Assembly (NCBI GenBank): GCA_039707655.1
Contig: CM077673.1
Location: 940,001-1,004,000 of the forward strand
Direction: 5' to 3'
DNA length: 64,000 bases
Source: Elymus sibiricus
Lineage: Eukaryota > Streptophyta > Magnoliopsida > Poales > Poaceae
Part shown: positions 26,950-39,615 of the stretch, piece after piece
How positions within the stretch are numbered: the stretch's first letter is position 1
Layout of the letters: the number at the start of each line of letters is the position of its first letter
Made by a program: the position numbers and the translations under genes
The notes under the pieces: model-generated
Databases searched by the model: none
Told to the model about the DNA's origin: nothing
The model's input: only the letters and a program-made list of their open reading frames with translations

Positions 26950-26954
26950 GCTAT
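26950..26954. repeat. Target site duplication GCTAT, right
   Basis: The right partner of the duplication flanking the solo LTR. The satellite resumes here in register with atgccttattctcc. Confidence 0.95.
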
Positions 26955-29900
26955 ATGCCTTATTCTCCTTGTTTTCGCCGTGTGACATGTTGTAACTTAG
27001 GTGTGTGACAGCCAAGAATGAAAGGGCATTCCTGGCATCGGTCAATATATATGTGGAAACAATATCTCCACTATCGGGGACACACAATTTCGGGCGGTGA
27101 GGCAAAAAGCGTCATGGGAAAATAAAGTTCTTTCAAGGACTGCCATAAAATGGACTGGTGTTCACTAAAACGGTCATAACTTTGTCATTCGGTGTTCGTT
27201 TCGAACCCACAAGTACTCAAAATGCTCACGGCGAGCGTGCGAATCCAGAAAAAACTCACAGCTTGTGCCAGGATGCCCAAGTACCCTCAAATTCGGAGTT
27301 AAGCAAGACTTTTTGGGCCTGAAAGTCAAAGAACATCATTCGCCGCTCTTTTTCGGACAAGTTTCTAAACCATTGGCACTTCCTTTTGAAGGAAATTCGA
27401 GAGATTACATTGACTATAGACATTAGTCCCCTTGGTAGGGACAAACATAGCTTTCTGCAGATGCTCTATGATCCGGGCAATCCCATTTGGCCGTAAATTC
27501 AAGAAAATACCACGGCTATATGCCTTATTCTCCTTGTTTTCGTCGTGTGACATGTTGTAACTTATGTGTGTGACAGCCAAGAACGAAGGGCATTCCTGGC
27601 ATCGGTCAATATATACGTGGAAACAATATCTCCACTATCGAGGACACAAAATTTCGGGGCAGTGAGGCAAAAAGTGTCACGGGAAAATAAAGTTCTTTCA
27701 AGGACTGCCATAAAATGGACCGCTGTTCACTAAAACGGTCATAACTTTGTCATTCGGTGTCCATTTTGGACCCACAAGTACTCAAAATGCTCGCGGCGAG
27801 CGTGCGAATACAGAAAATACTCCCCGCTTGCGCCAGGATGCCTGGAGTACCCTCAAATTCGGCCTTAAACAGGACTTTTTGGGCCTGAAAGTCAAAGAAC
27901 ATCATTCACCGCTGTTTTTTGGACAAGTTTCTGAACCCATTGGCACTTCCTTTTGAAGGAAATTCGAGAGATTAAGTTGATTATAGACATTAGTCCCCCT
28001 GGTAGTGGCAAACGTAGCTTTTTGCAGATGCTCTATGAGCCGGGCAATCCCATTTGGCCGTAAATTCAAAAAAATACAGCGGCTATATGCCTTATTCTCC
28101 TTGTTTTCGCCGTCTGACATGCTGTAACTTATGTGTGTGACAGCAAAGAACAAAAGGGTATTCCTGGCATTGGTCAATATATATGTGGAAACAATATCTC
28201 CACTATCGAGGAAACAAAATTTCGGGGCGGTGAGGCAAAAAGCGTCACGGGAAAATGAAGTTCTTTCAAGGACTGCCATAAAATGGACCGGTGTTCAATA
28301 AAACGGTCATAACTTTGTCATTCGGTGTCCGTTTCGGACCCACAAGTACTCAAAATGCTCGCGTCGAGCGTGCGAATCCAGAAAATACTCCCCACTTGTG
28401 CCAGGATGCCCGAAGTACCCTCAAATTCGTTCTTAAGAAGGACTTTTTGGGGCTGAAAGTCAAAGAACATCATTCGCCGCTGTTTGTAGGACAAGTTTCT
28501 CAACCCATTGGCACTTCCTTTTGAAGGAAATTCAAGAGATTACGTTGATTATAGACATTAGTCCCCCTGGTAGGGGCAAACGTAGCTTTCTGCAGATGCT
28601 CTATGATCCGGGCAATCCCATTTGGCCGTAAATTCAAGAAAATCCAAAGGCTATATGCCTTATTCTCCTTGTTTTCGCCGTGTGACATGTTGTAACTTAG
28701 GTGTGTGACAGCCAAGAACGAAAGGGCATTCCTGGCATCGGTCAATATATATGTGGAAACAATATCTCCACTATCGAGGACACACAATTTCGGGCGGTGA
28801 GGCAAAAAGCGTCATGGGAAAATAAAGTTCTTTCAAGGACTGCCATAAAATGGACTGGTGTTCAGTAAAACGCTCATAACTTTGTCATTCGGTGTCCGTT
28901 CGAACCCACAAGTACTCAAAATGCTCGCGGCGAGCGTGCGAATCCAGAAAAGACTCACAACTTGTGCCAGCATGCCCAAGTACCCTCAAATTCGGAGTTA
29001 AGCAGGACTTTTTGGGCCTGAAAGTCAAAGAACATCATTCGCCGCTGTTTTTCGGACAAGTGTCTAAACCATTGGCACTTCCTTTTGAAGGAAATTCGAG
29101 AGATTACGTTGATTATAGACATTAGTCCCCCTGGTAGGGACAAACGTAGCTTTCTATAGATGCTCTATGATCCGGGCAATCCCATTTGGCCGTAAATTCA
29201 AGAAAATCCAGTGGCTATATGCCTTATTCTCCTTGTTTTTGACGTGTGACATGTTGTAACTTATGTGTGTGACAGCCAAGAACAAAAGGGCATTCCTGGC
29301 ATCAGTCAATATATATGTGGAAGCAATATCTCCACTATCGAGGACACAAAATTTGGGGGCCGTGAGGCAAAAAGCGTCACGGGAAAATGAAGTTCTTTCA
29401 AGGACTGCCATAAAATGGACCAGTGTTCACTAAAACGGAAATAACTTTGTCATTCGGTGTCCGTTTCGGACTGACAAGGACTCAAAATGCTCGCGACGAG
29501 CGTGCAAATGCAGAAAATACTCCCCACTTGCACCAGGATGCTCGGAGTACCCTCAAATTCGGCCTTAAGCATGACTTTTTGGCCCTGAAAGTCAAAGAAC
29601 ATCATTCGCCGCTGTTTTTCGGACAAGTTTCTCAACCCATTGGCACTTCCTTTTGAAGGAAATTCGAGAGATTACGTTGATTATAGACATTAGTCCCATT
29701 GGTAGGGACAAACATAGCTTTCTGCAGATGCTCTATGATCCGGGCAATCCCATTTGGCCGTAAATTCAAGAAAATCCCACGGCTATATGCCTTATTCTCC
29801 TTGTTTTCGCCGTGTGACATGTTGTAACTTATGTGTGTGACAGCCAAGAACGAAAGGACATTCCTGGCATCGGTCATTATATATGTGGAAACAATATATC

Positions 29901-31125
29901 CACTATCAAGGACACAAAATTTCGGGGCGGTGAGGCAAAAAGCGTCACGGGAAAATGAAGTTATTTCAAGGACTGCCATAAAATAGACCAGTGTTCACTA
30001 AAATGGTCATAACTTTGTCATTCGGTGTCCGTTTCGGCCGACAAGTTCTCAAAATGCTCGCGGCGAGCGTGCGAATCCAGAAAATACTCCCCACTTGCGC
30101 CAGGATGCCCGGAGTACCCCCAAATTCGGCATTAAGCAGGACTTTTTGGGCCTGAAAGTCAAAGAACATCATTCGCCGCTGTTTTTCGGGCAAGTTTCTC
30201 AACCCATTGGCACTTCCTTTTGAAGGAAATTCGAGAGATTACGTTGATTATAGACAGTAGCCCCCCTGGTATGGACAAACGTAGCTTTCTACAGATGCTC
30301 TATGATTCGGGCAATCCCATTTGGCTGTAAATTCAAGAAAATCCAGTGGCTATATGCCTTATTCTCCTTGTTTTTGCCGTGTGACGTGCTGTAACTTATG
30401 TGTGTGACAGCCAAGAACGAAAAGGCATTCCTGGCATCGTTCAATATATATGTGGAAACAATATCTCCACTATCAAGGACACAAAATTTCGGGGCGGTGA
30501 GGCAAAAAGCGTCATGGGAAAATGAAGTTCTTTCAAGGACTGCCATAAAATGGACCGGTGTTCACTAAAACGGTCATAACTTTGTCATTCGGTGTCCGTT
30601 TCGGACCCACAAGTACTCAAAATGCTCGCGGCGAGCATGCGAATCTAGAAAATAATCCCTGCTTGCACCAGGATGCCCGGAGTACCCTCAAATTCAGCCT
30701 TAAGCAGGACTTTTTGTGCCTGAAAGTCAAAGAACATCATTCGCCGCTGTTTTCCGGACAAGTTTATCAACCCATTGGCACTTCCTTTTGAAGGAAATTC
30801 GGGAGATTACGTTGATTATAGACATTAGTCCCCCTGGTAGGGACAAACGTAGCTTTCAACAGATGCTCTATGATCCGGGCAATCCCATTTGGCCGTAAAT
30901 TCAAGAAAATCCAGTGGCTATATGCCTTATTCTCCTTGTTTTCGCCGTGTGACATGTTGTAACTTATGTGTGTGACTGCCAAGAACGAAAGGGCATTCCT
31001 GGCATCAGTCAATATATATGTGGAAGCAATATCTCCACTATCGAGGACACAAAATTTGGGCGCCGTGAGGCCAAAAGCGTCACGGGAAAATGAAGTTCTT
31101 TCAAGGACTGCCATAAAATGGGCCA

Positions 31126-34100
31126 GTGTTTACTAAAACGGAAATAACTTTGTCATTCGGTGTCCGTTTCGGACCGACAAGGACTCAAAATGCTCGCGAC
31201 GAGCGTGCGAATGCAGAAAATACTCCCCACTTGCACCAAGATGCCCGGAGTACCCTCAAATTCGGCCTTAAGCAGGACTTTTTGGCCCTGAAAGTCAAAG
31301 AACATCATTCGCCGCTGTTTTTCGGACAAGTTTCTCAACCCATTAGCACTTCCTTTTGAAGGAAATTCAAGAGATTACGTTGATTATAGACATTGGTCCC
31401 CTAGGTAGGGACAAACGTAGCTTTCTGCATATGCTCTATGATCCGGGCAATCCCATTTGGCCGTAAATTCAAGAAAATCCAGCGGCTATATGCCTTATTC
31501 TCCTTGTTTTCGTCGTGTGACATTCTATAACTTATGTGTGTGACAGCCAAGAACGAAAGGGCATTCCTGGCATCGGTCAATATATATGTGGAAACAATAT
31601 CTCCACTATCGAGGACACAAAATGTTGGGGCGGTGAGGCAAAAAGCGTCATGGGAAAATGGAGTTCTTTCAAGGACTGCCATAAAATGGACCGGTGTTCA
31701 CTACAACGGTCATAACTTTGTCATTATGTGTCCGTTTCGGACCCACAAGTACTCAAAATGCTCGCGGAGAGCGTGCGAATCTAGAAAATACTCCTAGCTT
31801 GTGCCAGGATGCCTGAGTACCCTCAAATTTGGAGTTAAGCAGGACTTTTTGGGCAAGAAAGTCAAAGAACATCATTCGCCGCTGTTTTTCGGACAAGTTT
31901 CTCAACCCATTGGCACTTCCTTTTGAAGGAAATTCAAGAGATTACGTTGATTATAGACATTAGTCCCCTTGGTAGGGACAAACACAGCTTTCTGCAGATG
32001 CTCTATGATCCGGGCAATCCCATTTGGCCGTAAATTCAAGAAAATCCCGTGGCTATATGCCTTATTCTCCTTGTTTTCGCCGTGTGACATGCTGTAGCTT
32101 ATGTGTGTGACAGCCAAGAACGAAAGGCCATTCCTGGCATCGGTCAATATATATCTGGAAACAATATCTCCACTATCGAGGACACAAAATTTTGGGGCGG
32201 TGAGGCAAAAAGCGTCACGGGAAAATGAAGTTCTTTCAAGGACTGCCATAAATGGACCAGTGTTCACTAAAATGGTCATAACTTTGTCATTCGGTGTCCA
32301 TTTCGGACCGACAAGTACTCAAAATGCTCGCGACGAGCGTGTGAATCTAGAAAATACTCCCCACTTGCGCCAGGATGCCTGAGTACCCTCAAATTTGGAG
32401 TTAAGCAGGACTTTTTGGGCCTGAAAGTCAAAGAACATCATTCGCCGCTGTTTTCCGGACAAGTTTATCAACCCATTGGCACTTTCTTTTGAAGGAAATT
32501 CGGGAGATTACGTTGATTATAGACATTAGTCCCCCTGGTAGGGGCAAACGTAGCTTTCAACTGATGCTCTATGATCCGGGCAATCCCATTTGGCCGTAAA
32601 TTCAAGAAAATCCAGTGGCTATATGCCTTATTCTCCTTGTTTTCGCCGTGTGACATGTTGTAACTTATGTGTGTGACAACCAAGAACGAAAGGGCATTCC
32701 TGGCATCAGTCAATATATATGTGGAAGCAATATCTCCACTATCGAGGACACAAAATTTCGGGGCCGTGAGGCAAAAAGCGTCACGGGAAAATGAAGTTCT
32801 TTCAAGGACTGCCATAAAATGGGCCAGTGTTCACTAAAACGGAAATAACTTTGTCATTCGGTGTCTGTTTCGGACCGACAAGGACTCAAAATGCTCGCGA
32901 CGAGCGTGCGAATGCAGAAAATACTCCCCACTTGCACCAGGATGCCCAGAGTACCCTCAAATTCGGCCTTAAGCAGGACTTTTTGGCCCTGAAAGTCAAA
33001 GAACATCATTCGCCGCTGTTTTTCAGACAAGTTTCTCAACCCATTGGCACTTCCTTTTGAAGGAAATTCAAGAGATTACGTTGATTATAGACATTGGTCC
33101 CCCAGGTAGGGACAAACGTAGCTTTCTGCATATGCTCTATGATCCGGGCAATCCCATTTGGCCGTAAATTCAAGAAAATCCAGCGGCTATATGCCTTATT
33201 CTCCTTGTTTTCGTCGTGTGACATTCTATAACTTATGTGTGTGACAGCCAGGAACGAAAGGCATTCCTGGCATCGGTCAATATATATGTGGAAACAATAT
33301 CTCCACTATCGAGGACACAAAATGTTGGGGCGGTGAGGCAAAAAGCGTCATGGGAAAATGAAGTTCTTTCAAGGACTGCCAAAAAATGGACCGGTGTTCA
33401 CTAAAACGGTCATAACTTTGTCATTATGTGTCCGTTTCGGACCCACAAGTACTCAAAATGCTCGCGGAGAGCGTGCGAATCTAAAAAATACTCCCAGCTT
33501 GTGCCAGGATGCCTGAGTACCCTCAAATTTGGAGTTAAGCAGGACTTTTTGGGCCTGAAAGTCAAAGAACATCATTCGCCGCTGTTTTTCGGACAAGTTT
33601 CTCAACCCATTGGCACTTCCTTTTGAAGGAAATTCGAGAGATTACGTTGATTATAGACATTAGTCCCCTTGGTAGGGACAAACACAGCTTTCTGCAGATG
33701 CTCTATGATCCGGGCAATCCCATTTGGCCGTAAATTCAAGAAAATCTCGTGGCTATATGCCTTATTCTCCTTGTTTTCGCCGGGTGACATGCTGTAGCTT
33801 ATGTGTGTGACAGCCAAGAACGAAAGGCCATTCCTGGCATCGGTCAATATATATCTGGAAACAATATCTCCACTATCGAGGACACAAAATTTTGGGGCGG
33901 TGAGGCAAAAAGCATCACGGGAAAATGAAGTTCTTTCAAGGACTGCCATAAAATGGACCGGTGTTCACTAAAATGGTCATAACTTTGTCATTCGGTGTCC
34001 GTTTCGGACCGACAAGTACTCAAAATGCTCGCGACGAGCGTGTGAATCTATAAAATACTCCCCACTTGCGCCAGGATGCCTGAGTACCCTCAAATTTGGA

Positions 34101-34365
34101 GTTAAGCAGTACTTTTTGGGCCTGAAAGTCAAAGAACATCATTCGGCGTTGTTTTTCGGACAAGTTTCTCAACCCATTGGCACTTCCTTTTGAAGGAAAT
34201 TCGAGAGATTATGTTGATTATAGACATTAGTCCCCTTGGTAGGGACAAACGTAGCTTTCTACCGATGCTCTATGATCCGGGCAATCACATTTGGCCGTAA
34301 ATTCAAGAAAATCCCGCGGCTATATGCCTTATTCTCCTTGTTTTCGCCGTGTGACATGCTGTAAC
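31126..34365 (+). repeat. Three-monomer tandem unit, about 1.70 kb
   Basis: Matching private variants recur at offsets of about 1700 bp: the cggaaataactttg anchor variant at 29423, 31126 and 32827; a cattatgtgtccg variant near 31724 and 33423; and a related gacgagcgtgtgaatcta pair near 32330 and 34030. The 31126 and 32827 units align across all three monomers. The 29423 unit matches well only in its first monomer. The second full unit is cut by the retrotransposon at 34366. Confidence 0.8.
34361..34365. repeat. Target site duplication GTAAC, left
   Basis: gtaac stands just before the 5' LTR and again at 43318-43322 just after the 3' LTR. Intact monomers read ctgtaacttatgtg here, so the pair proves one clean insertion of the whole element. 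Confidence 0.96.
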
Positions 34366-35511
34366 TGTTGGAAATATGCCCTAGAGGCAATAATAAAATG
34401 GTTATTATTATATATCCTTGTTCATGATAATCGTTTATTATCCATTCTTTAATTGTATTGATTGGAAACTCAAATACATGTGTGGGTACATAGACAACAA
34501 TGTGTCCCTAGTATGCCTCTAATAGACTAGCTCGTTGATCAAAGATGGTCAAGGTTTCCTAGCCATAGACATGAGATGTCATTTGATAACGGGATCACAT
34601 CATTAGGAGAATGATGTGATGGACAAGACCCAAACTATAAACATAGCATATGATCGTGTCAGTTTATTGCTATAGTTTTCTGCATGTCAAGTATCTGTTC
34701 CTATGACCATGAGATCATGCAACTCAGTGACACCGGAGGAATGCCTTGTGTGTATCAAACGTCACAACGTAACTGGGTGACTATAAAGATGCTCTACAGG
34801 TATCTCCGAGGGTGTCTGTTGAGTGGGCATGGATCAAGACTGGGATTTGTTACTCCGTGTGACGGAGAGGTATCTCAGGGCCCACTCGGTAATACAACAT
34901 CACTATAAGCCTTGCAAGCAATGTGACTAAGGTGTTAGCCACGGGATCTTGTATTACGGAACGAGTGAAGAGACTTGCCGGTAACGAGATTGAACTAGGT
35001 ATAGGGATACCGACGATCGAATCTCGGGCAAGTAACATACCGAAGAACAAAGGGAACATCATACGGGATTAACTGTATCCTTGACATAGAGGTTCGACCG
35101 ATATAGATCTTCGTAGAATATGTAGGAACCAATATGGGCATCCAGGTCCCGCTATTGGTTATTGACCGTAGAGGTGTCTCGGTCATGTCTACATAGTTCT
35201 CGAACCCGCAGGGTCTACACACTTAACGTTTGGTGACGATTAGTATAATTGCATTATTATGTTGGTGACCGAAGGTTGTTCGGAGTCTAGAATAAGATCC
35301 CGGACATGACGAGGATCTCCAGAAGAGTCCGGAGGTAAAGATTGATATATGTGATAATAGGGTTTTGATTTCCGGGAGGGTTCTGGAAATCACCGGAAGG
35401 GGTTCCGGATGTTTACCGAAGTGTCCAGGTGCAGCAACACTTCATATGGGCCAAAGGGGTAAAACCCACGAGGTATTGGAAAGTGCAAAAGGAAGTTTTG
35501 TTGCTGCCTTA

Positions 35512-35616
35512 AGCGGTACTAACGCTGGTAAGGTAGTACTACCGCGTAAGCAGTACTACCGCTTGTGTGAAGCGGTACTACCGCTCACGAGCGGTACTAC
35601 CGCTTGTGCGTGGTAC
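35512..35616 (+). repeat. Hairpin minisatellite in the 5' LTR
   Basis: Spaced copies of gcggtactaccgc-like units joined by short linkers such as tcacga and ttgtgtgaa. Each unit is an inverted repeat GCGGT-act-ACCGC. Compared with 42617-42744 in the 3' LTR it has one unit fewer and has decayed by substitution (gcggtactaacgc, gcagtactaccgc). At insertion both LTRs were identical, so the number changed afterwards. Confidence 0.85.
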
Positions 35617-35724
35617 TGCAGGGATCCGAGTTGGACTCTTTTCTTGCGGGCCAAACCGACGTTGTGCGGGCAAAACCGACCTTGTAGAGGTTTTCTCTCC
35701 AAGTTTAGACCCCAGGGCTCAACA

Positions 35725-35732
35725 TATAAATA
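35725..35732 (+). promoter_or_regulatory. TATA box of the 5' LTR
   Basis: tataaata within aacatataaatagagg, about 465 bp before the LTR end and conserved in all three LTRs. The likely promoter of the element's genomic RNA; activity is inferred from position and sequence only. Confidence 0.65.
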
Positions 35733-36191
35733 GAGGGGCAGGGCTAGCACACGGGACACATCAGGATTTCCCAAGCCGTGTGCCGGCAACCCTAGCCCTC
35801 TAGTTCCTCCGTCATAACCTCCGTAGAGCTTGGCGAAGCCCTGCAGAGATTGTTCCTCACCACCATCACCACGCCATCGTGCTGCCGGAACTCATCTAGT
35901 ACTTCACCATCGCTCGCTGGATCGAGGAGGTGAAGGCGTCATCAAGCCGTACGTGTGTTGAACACGGAGGTGCCATCCGTTCGGCACTAGTTCATGATCG
36001 GATCGAGGGACGACTTGCGATTTGGATCGCGGAGACGTTCGACTACATCAACCGCGTTTCTTAACGGTTCCGCTTAGCGATCTACAAGGGTATGTAGATT
36101 CACTCTCCCTCTCGTAGATGCTCATCACCATGGATAGATCTTGCGTGTGCGTAGGAAATTTTTTTGTTTCCCATGCAACGTTCCCCAACAG

Positions 36192-36203
36192 TGGTATCAG
36201 AGC
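36192..36203 (+). promoter_or_regulatory. Primer binding site, initiator Met tRNA
   Basis: tggtatcagagc, one base after the 5' LTR, is complementary to the 3' end of plant initiator methionine tRNA. This is the normal primer of Copia elements in plants and is where minus-strand DNA synthesis would begin. Confidence 0.95.
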
Positions 36204-37444
36204 TAGGTCTATGCGTAGATGAGATATCGAGTAGAACACAAAGGAGTTGTGGGCGTGGGTGTATACATATTGCTTGCCGTTACTAGTTGATACTTGATTC
36301 GGCGGTATTGTGAGATGAAGCGGCCTGGACCGACATTACGCGTATGCTTATGCGAGACTGGTTTCACCGCTGCGTGCACTTGTTGCATAAAGGTGACTGG
36401 CGGGTGTCTGTCTCTCTCACTTTAGTTGAATCGGTTCAATGAAGAGGGTTATTTTTGAAGATCAAAAAGCAATCACTACACCACGTTGTGGTTTTGCGTA
36501 GGTAAGAATCGTTCTTGCTAGATACCCGTAGCAGGCACGTAAAACTTGCAACAACAATTAGAGGACGTCTAACTTGTTTTTGCAGGGTATGTTGTGATGT
36601 GATATGACCAATTACATGATGAGATATATGTGATGTATGAGATGATCATGTGTTGTATAGAATATCACGACTTGCATGTCGATGAGTACGGCAACTAGCA
36701 GGAGCCATAGAGTTGTCTTTAATTATTTTCGCTGTTTTGCTTTACTTTATCGCTATGAGTTAGCAATAGTCGTGGAAGCAACAGTCGGCGCGACAACCTC
36801 ATGGCGACACGTTGATGGAGATCAAGATTATGGAGATCATGGTGTCATGCCGGTGACGATGGAGATCACGCCGGTGCTTTGGAGATGGAGATCAAAAGCA
36901 CAAGTTCATGGCCATATCGTGTCACTTATGATTTGCATGTGATGTTAATCCTTTTATGCATCTTATTTTGCTTAGGACGACGGTAGCATTATAAGGTGAT
37001 CCCTCACTTAAATTTCAAGATAAAATTGTGTTATCCCCGAGTGTGCACCGTTGCGAAAGTTCGTCGTTTCGAGACACCACGTGATGATCGGGTGTGATAG
37101 ACTCTATGTTTGCATACAACGGGTGCAAGCGAGTGTTGCACGTGCGGAAACACTCGGGTTAAACTTGACGAGCCTAGCATGTACAGACATGGCCTCGGAA
37201 CACAAGAGACCGAAAGGTCCAACATGAGTCATATAGTAGATATGATCAACATGAAGATGTTCACCATTGAAACCACCTTAACTCACGTGATGATCGGACT
37301 TGAGTTGGTTGATTTGGATCATGTGAAACTCGAATGACCGGAGGGATGTCAATTTGAGTGGGAGTTTTTAAGTAATATGATTAACTAAACTCATTATCTT
37401 GAACAATAGTCTAAGTTGTCTTTGCACTATTTATGTTGTAGATC
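36204..37444 (+). other. Untranslated leader of the retrotransposon
   Basis: About 1.24 kb between the primer site and gag. Long leaders are usual in BARE-like elements and carry packaging and dimerisation signals, but I cannot point to one here. Short open frames are present (such as 36676-36942) with no recognisable domain. I read them as chance upstream frames. Confidence 0.75.
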
Positions 37445-37675
37445 ATGGCTCGCGCAGTAGCACCCTTGAATTTTAATGCGTTCCTAGAGAAAGCTAAGTT
37501 GAAAGATGATGGAAGTAACTTTGTGGACTGGGCCCGTAATCTAAGGATTATCCTTACGGCTTCCCAGAAGGCTTATGTCCTTGATGCACCGCTTGGTGAT
37601 CCACCCGCTCCAGTTGAGTCTCCAGACGTTGTGAACGCCTGGCAGGCTCGTTCTGATGATTACTCAATAGTTTAG
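37445..37675 (+). pseudogene. gag: gag, N-terminal part, ends at an in-frame stop
   Basis: Starts MARAVAPLNFNAFLEKAKLK, a gag start of the BARE/Angela type, and continues with a tryptophan-containing region (FVDWARNLRIIL) typical of Copia gag (UBN2-like) proteins. Gag forms the virus-like particle that packages the RNA. The ATG follows a leader with no better start. The frame stops at TAG 37673-37675, then continues in the same frame with recognisable gag sequence, so this is a nonsense change inside gag and not its natural end. Any product would be 76 residues, too short to assemble particles. Confidence 0.9.
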
Positions 37676-38425
37676 TGTGCAATGTTGTATGGCTTAGAAC
37701 CGGGTCTTCAAAGACGTTTTGAACGTCATGGAGCATATGATATGTTCCAGGAGTTGAAGTTTATCTTTCAGAAGAATGCCCGGATCAAGAGGTATGAGAC
37801 CTCCGATAAGTTCTATGCTTGCAAGATGGAGGAGAACGGGTCTGTCAGTGATCACATACTTAGAATGTCTGGGTACTCCACCCGTCTGGCTGAATTGGGG
37901 ATGCCCCTTCCGCCAGAGGCTATCACTGACAGAGTTCTTCAATCATTGCCACCTACCTACAAGAGCTTCGTGTTGAACTATAACATGCACAGGATGAACA
38001 AGTCAGTCGCCGTGCTGTTTGCGATGTTGAAAGTCGCTGAGTCTGAGATTCAGAAGGAGCATCAAGTGTTGATGGTCAATAAAACCACTAGTTTCAAGAA
38101 GAATGGCAAGGGTAAGAAGGGTAACTCCAAGAAGAGTGGCAAAGCAGTTGCTCCTCCCGTGAAGAAACCCAAGGCCGGACCCAAGCCTGAAACTGAGTGC
38201 TTTCATTGCAAGGGAACTGGTCACTGGAAGCGGAACTGCCCCAAGTATTTGGCTGACAAGAAGGCGGCCAACAACAAACAAAGTATATATGATATACATG
38301 TTATTGATGTGTACCTTACCAACTCTCGTTGTAGTGCCTGGGTATTTGATACCGGTGCGTTTGCTCACATTTGCAACTCAAAACAGGAAGTGCGGAATAG
38401 ACGAGGCTGGCAAAGGACGAAGTGA
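37676..38425 (+). pseudogene. gag: gag, C-terminal part with zinc knuckle, and start of protease
   Basis: Same frame as the preceding part, after its stop. A gag core (about residues 1-130 of this open stretch) is followed by a lysine-rich linker and a CCHC zinc knuckle, CFHCKGTGHWKRNCP, at 38198-38239, which binds the element's RNA. The protease starts soon after: WVFDTGAFAHIC with the catalytic Asp-Thr-Gly at 38348-38356. Around 38404 one base is missing relative to the family frame, so the reading runs into unrelated codons and ends at TGA 38423-38425. The protease is therefore split; its remainder is in the next frame, from 38401 on. Confidence 0.92.
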
Positions 38426-39615
38426 CGATGCGCGTGGGAAATGGTTGCAAGGTTGATGTGATCGCCGTCGGCACGCTCGCTCTTCGATTACCATCGGGAT
38501 TAGTGATGAACCTGAACAATTGTTATTTAGTGCCTGCGTTAAGCATGAACATTATATCTGGATCTTGTTTATTGCGAGACGGTTACTCATTTAAATCTGA
38601 GAATAATGGTTGTTCTATTTACATGAGTAATATCTTTTATGGTCATGCACCCAATGTGAGGGGTTTATTCTTATTGAATCTCGATAGTGATGATACACAT
38701 GTTCATAACATTGATGCCAAAAGATGTAGAATTGATAATGATAATACCGCTTTCTTGTGGCACTACCGTTTAGGTCATATTGGCGTAAAACGCATGAAGA
38801 AGCTCCATGCTGATGGACTTTTGGAGTCACTTGATTTTCAATCACTTGACACATGTGAGCCATGCCTCATGGGCAAGATGACTAAGACGCCGTTCTCTGG
38901 AACAATGGAACGGGCAAGTGACTTGTTGGAAATCATACATACTGATGTGTGCGGTCCGATGAGCATTGAGGCGCGTGGTGGTTATCGTTACTTTCTCACC
39001 TTCACTGATGACTTAAGTAGATATGGGTATATTTACTTAATGAAACACAAGTCTGAAACGTTTGAAAAGTTCAAGCAATTTCAGAGTGAAGTTGAGAATC
39101 ATCGTAACAAGAAGATTAAATTCCTACGATCTGATCGAGGAGGAGAATATCTGAGTTATGAGTTTGGCAGTCACTTAAGAGAGTGTGGAATTGTTTCACA
39201 ATTGACACCGCCTGGAACACCACAGCGTAATGGTGTGTCCGAACGTCGTAATCGAACCTTATTGGATATGGTGCGATCTATGATGTCTCTTGCCGATTTG
39301 CCACTATCGTTTTGGGGTTATGCATTAGAGACAGCTGCATTCACTTTAAATAGGGCACCATCGAAATCCGTTGAGACGACGCCATATGAACTGTGGTTTG
39401 GCAAGAAGCCAAAGATGTCGTTTCTTAAAGTTTGGGGACGTGATGCTTATGTCAAAAAGCTTCAGCCTGAAAAGCTGGAACCCAAAGCGGAGAAATGCAT
39501 CTTCATAGGATACCCAAAAGAGACAGTTGGGTATACCTTCTATCTCAGATCCGAAGGCAAAGTGTTTGTCGCTAAAAACGGAACATTTCTTGAGAAAGAG
39601 TTTCTCTCGAAATAA
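38422..39615 (+). pseudogene. int: protease end and integrase
   Basis: Continues pol after the frameshift. The first residues are the protease C-terminal part (ALSMNIISGSCLL region). The integrase follows. Its zinc-binding HHCC site has histidines at 38761 and 38776 and cysteines at 38854 and 38863 (HX4H...CX2C). The catalytic triad is at 38944 (HTDVCGP), 39133 (SDRGGEY) and 39241 (GVSERRNRTL), giving the standard D-X35-E spacing between the last two. Integrase inserts the DNA copy into the genome; the 5-bp duplications in this window are its product. The ATG/GTG at the start is not a real initiation site. The frame ends at TAA 39613-39615 and then continues as pol in the same frame, so the stop is a nonsense change. 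Catalytic residues look intact. Confidence 0.93.

Larger units (their letters stand above)
26950..34365 (+). repeat. Satellite block 2, about 568-bp monomer
   Basis: About 13 anchors from about 27158 to 33959, in the same orientation and phase as block 1 across the solo LTR. Several monomers carry a private gaccgacaag variant in place of gacccacaag. The tract cacacaatttcgggcgg occurs at both about 27080 and 28780 (offset about 1699 bp), so three-monomer duplication also shaped this block. The block ends at the complete retrotransposon. The sequence before it, gtgacatgctgtaac, is the monomer split by that insertion. Confidence 0.97.
34366..36190 (+). repeat. 5' LTR
   Basis: 1825 bp, starting tgttggaaatatgcccta and ending cgttccccaaca. 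It holds the promoter that would make the element's RNA; tataaata is at 35725-35732. It is 18 bp shorter than the 3' LTR, mainly because one 19-bp hairpin unit of the gcggtactaccgc cluster is missing. It carries acatagttctcg where the 3' LTR has acatattctcg. Confidence 0.97.

Noticed and set aside
34684..35222. Open frames inside the LTRs (also near 26252-26630 and 41793-42328)
   Set aside because: They recur in all three LTRs on both strands and cover non-coding promoter sequence; no domain is recognisable.
36676..36942. Small open frame in the retrotransposon leader
   Set aside because: No known domain and a low-complexity product. Leader frames of this size are expected by chance in 1.2 kb.
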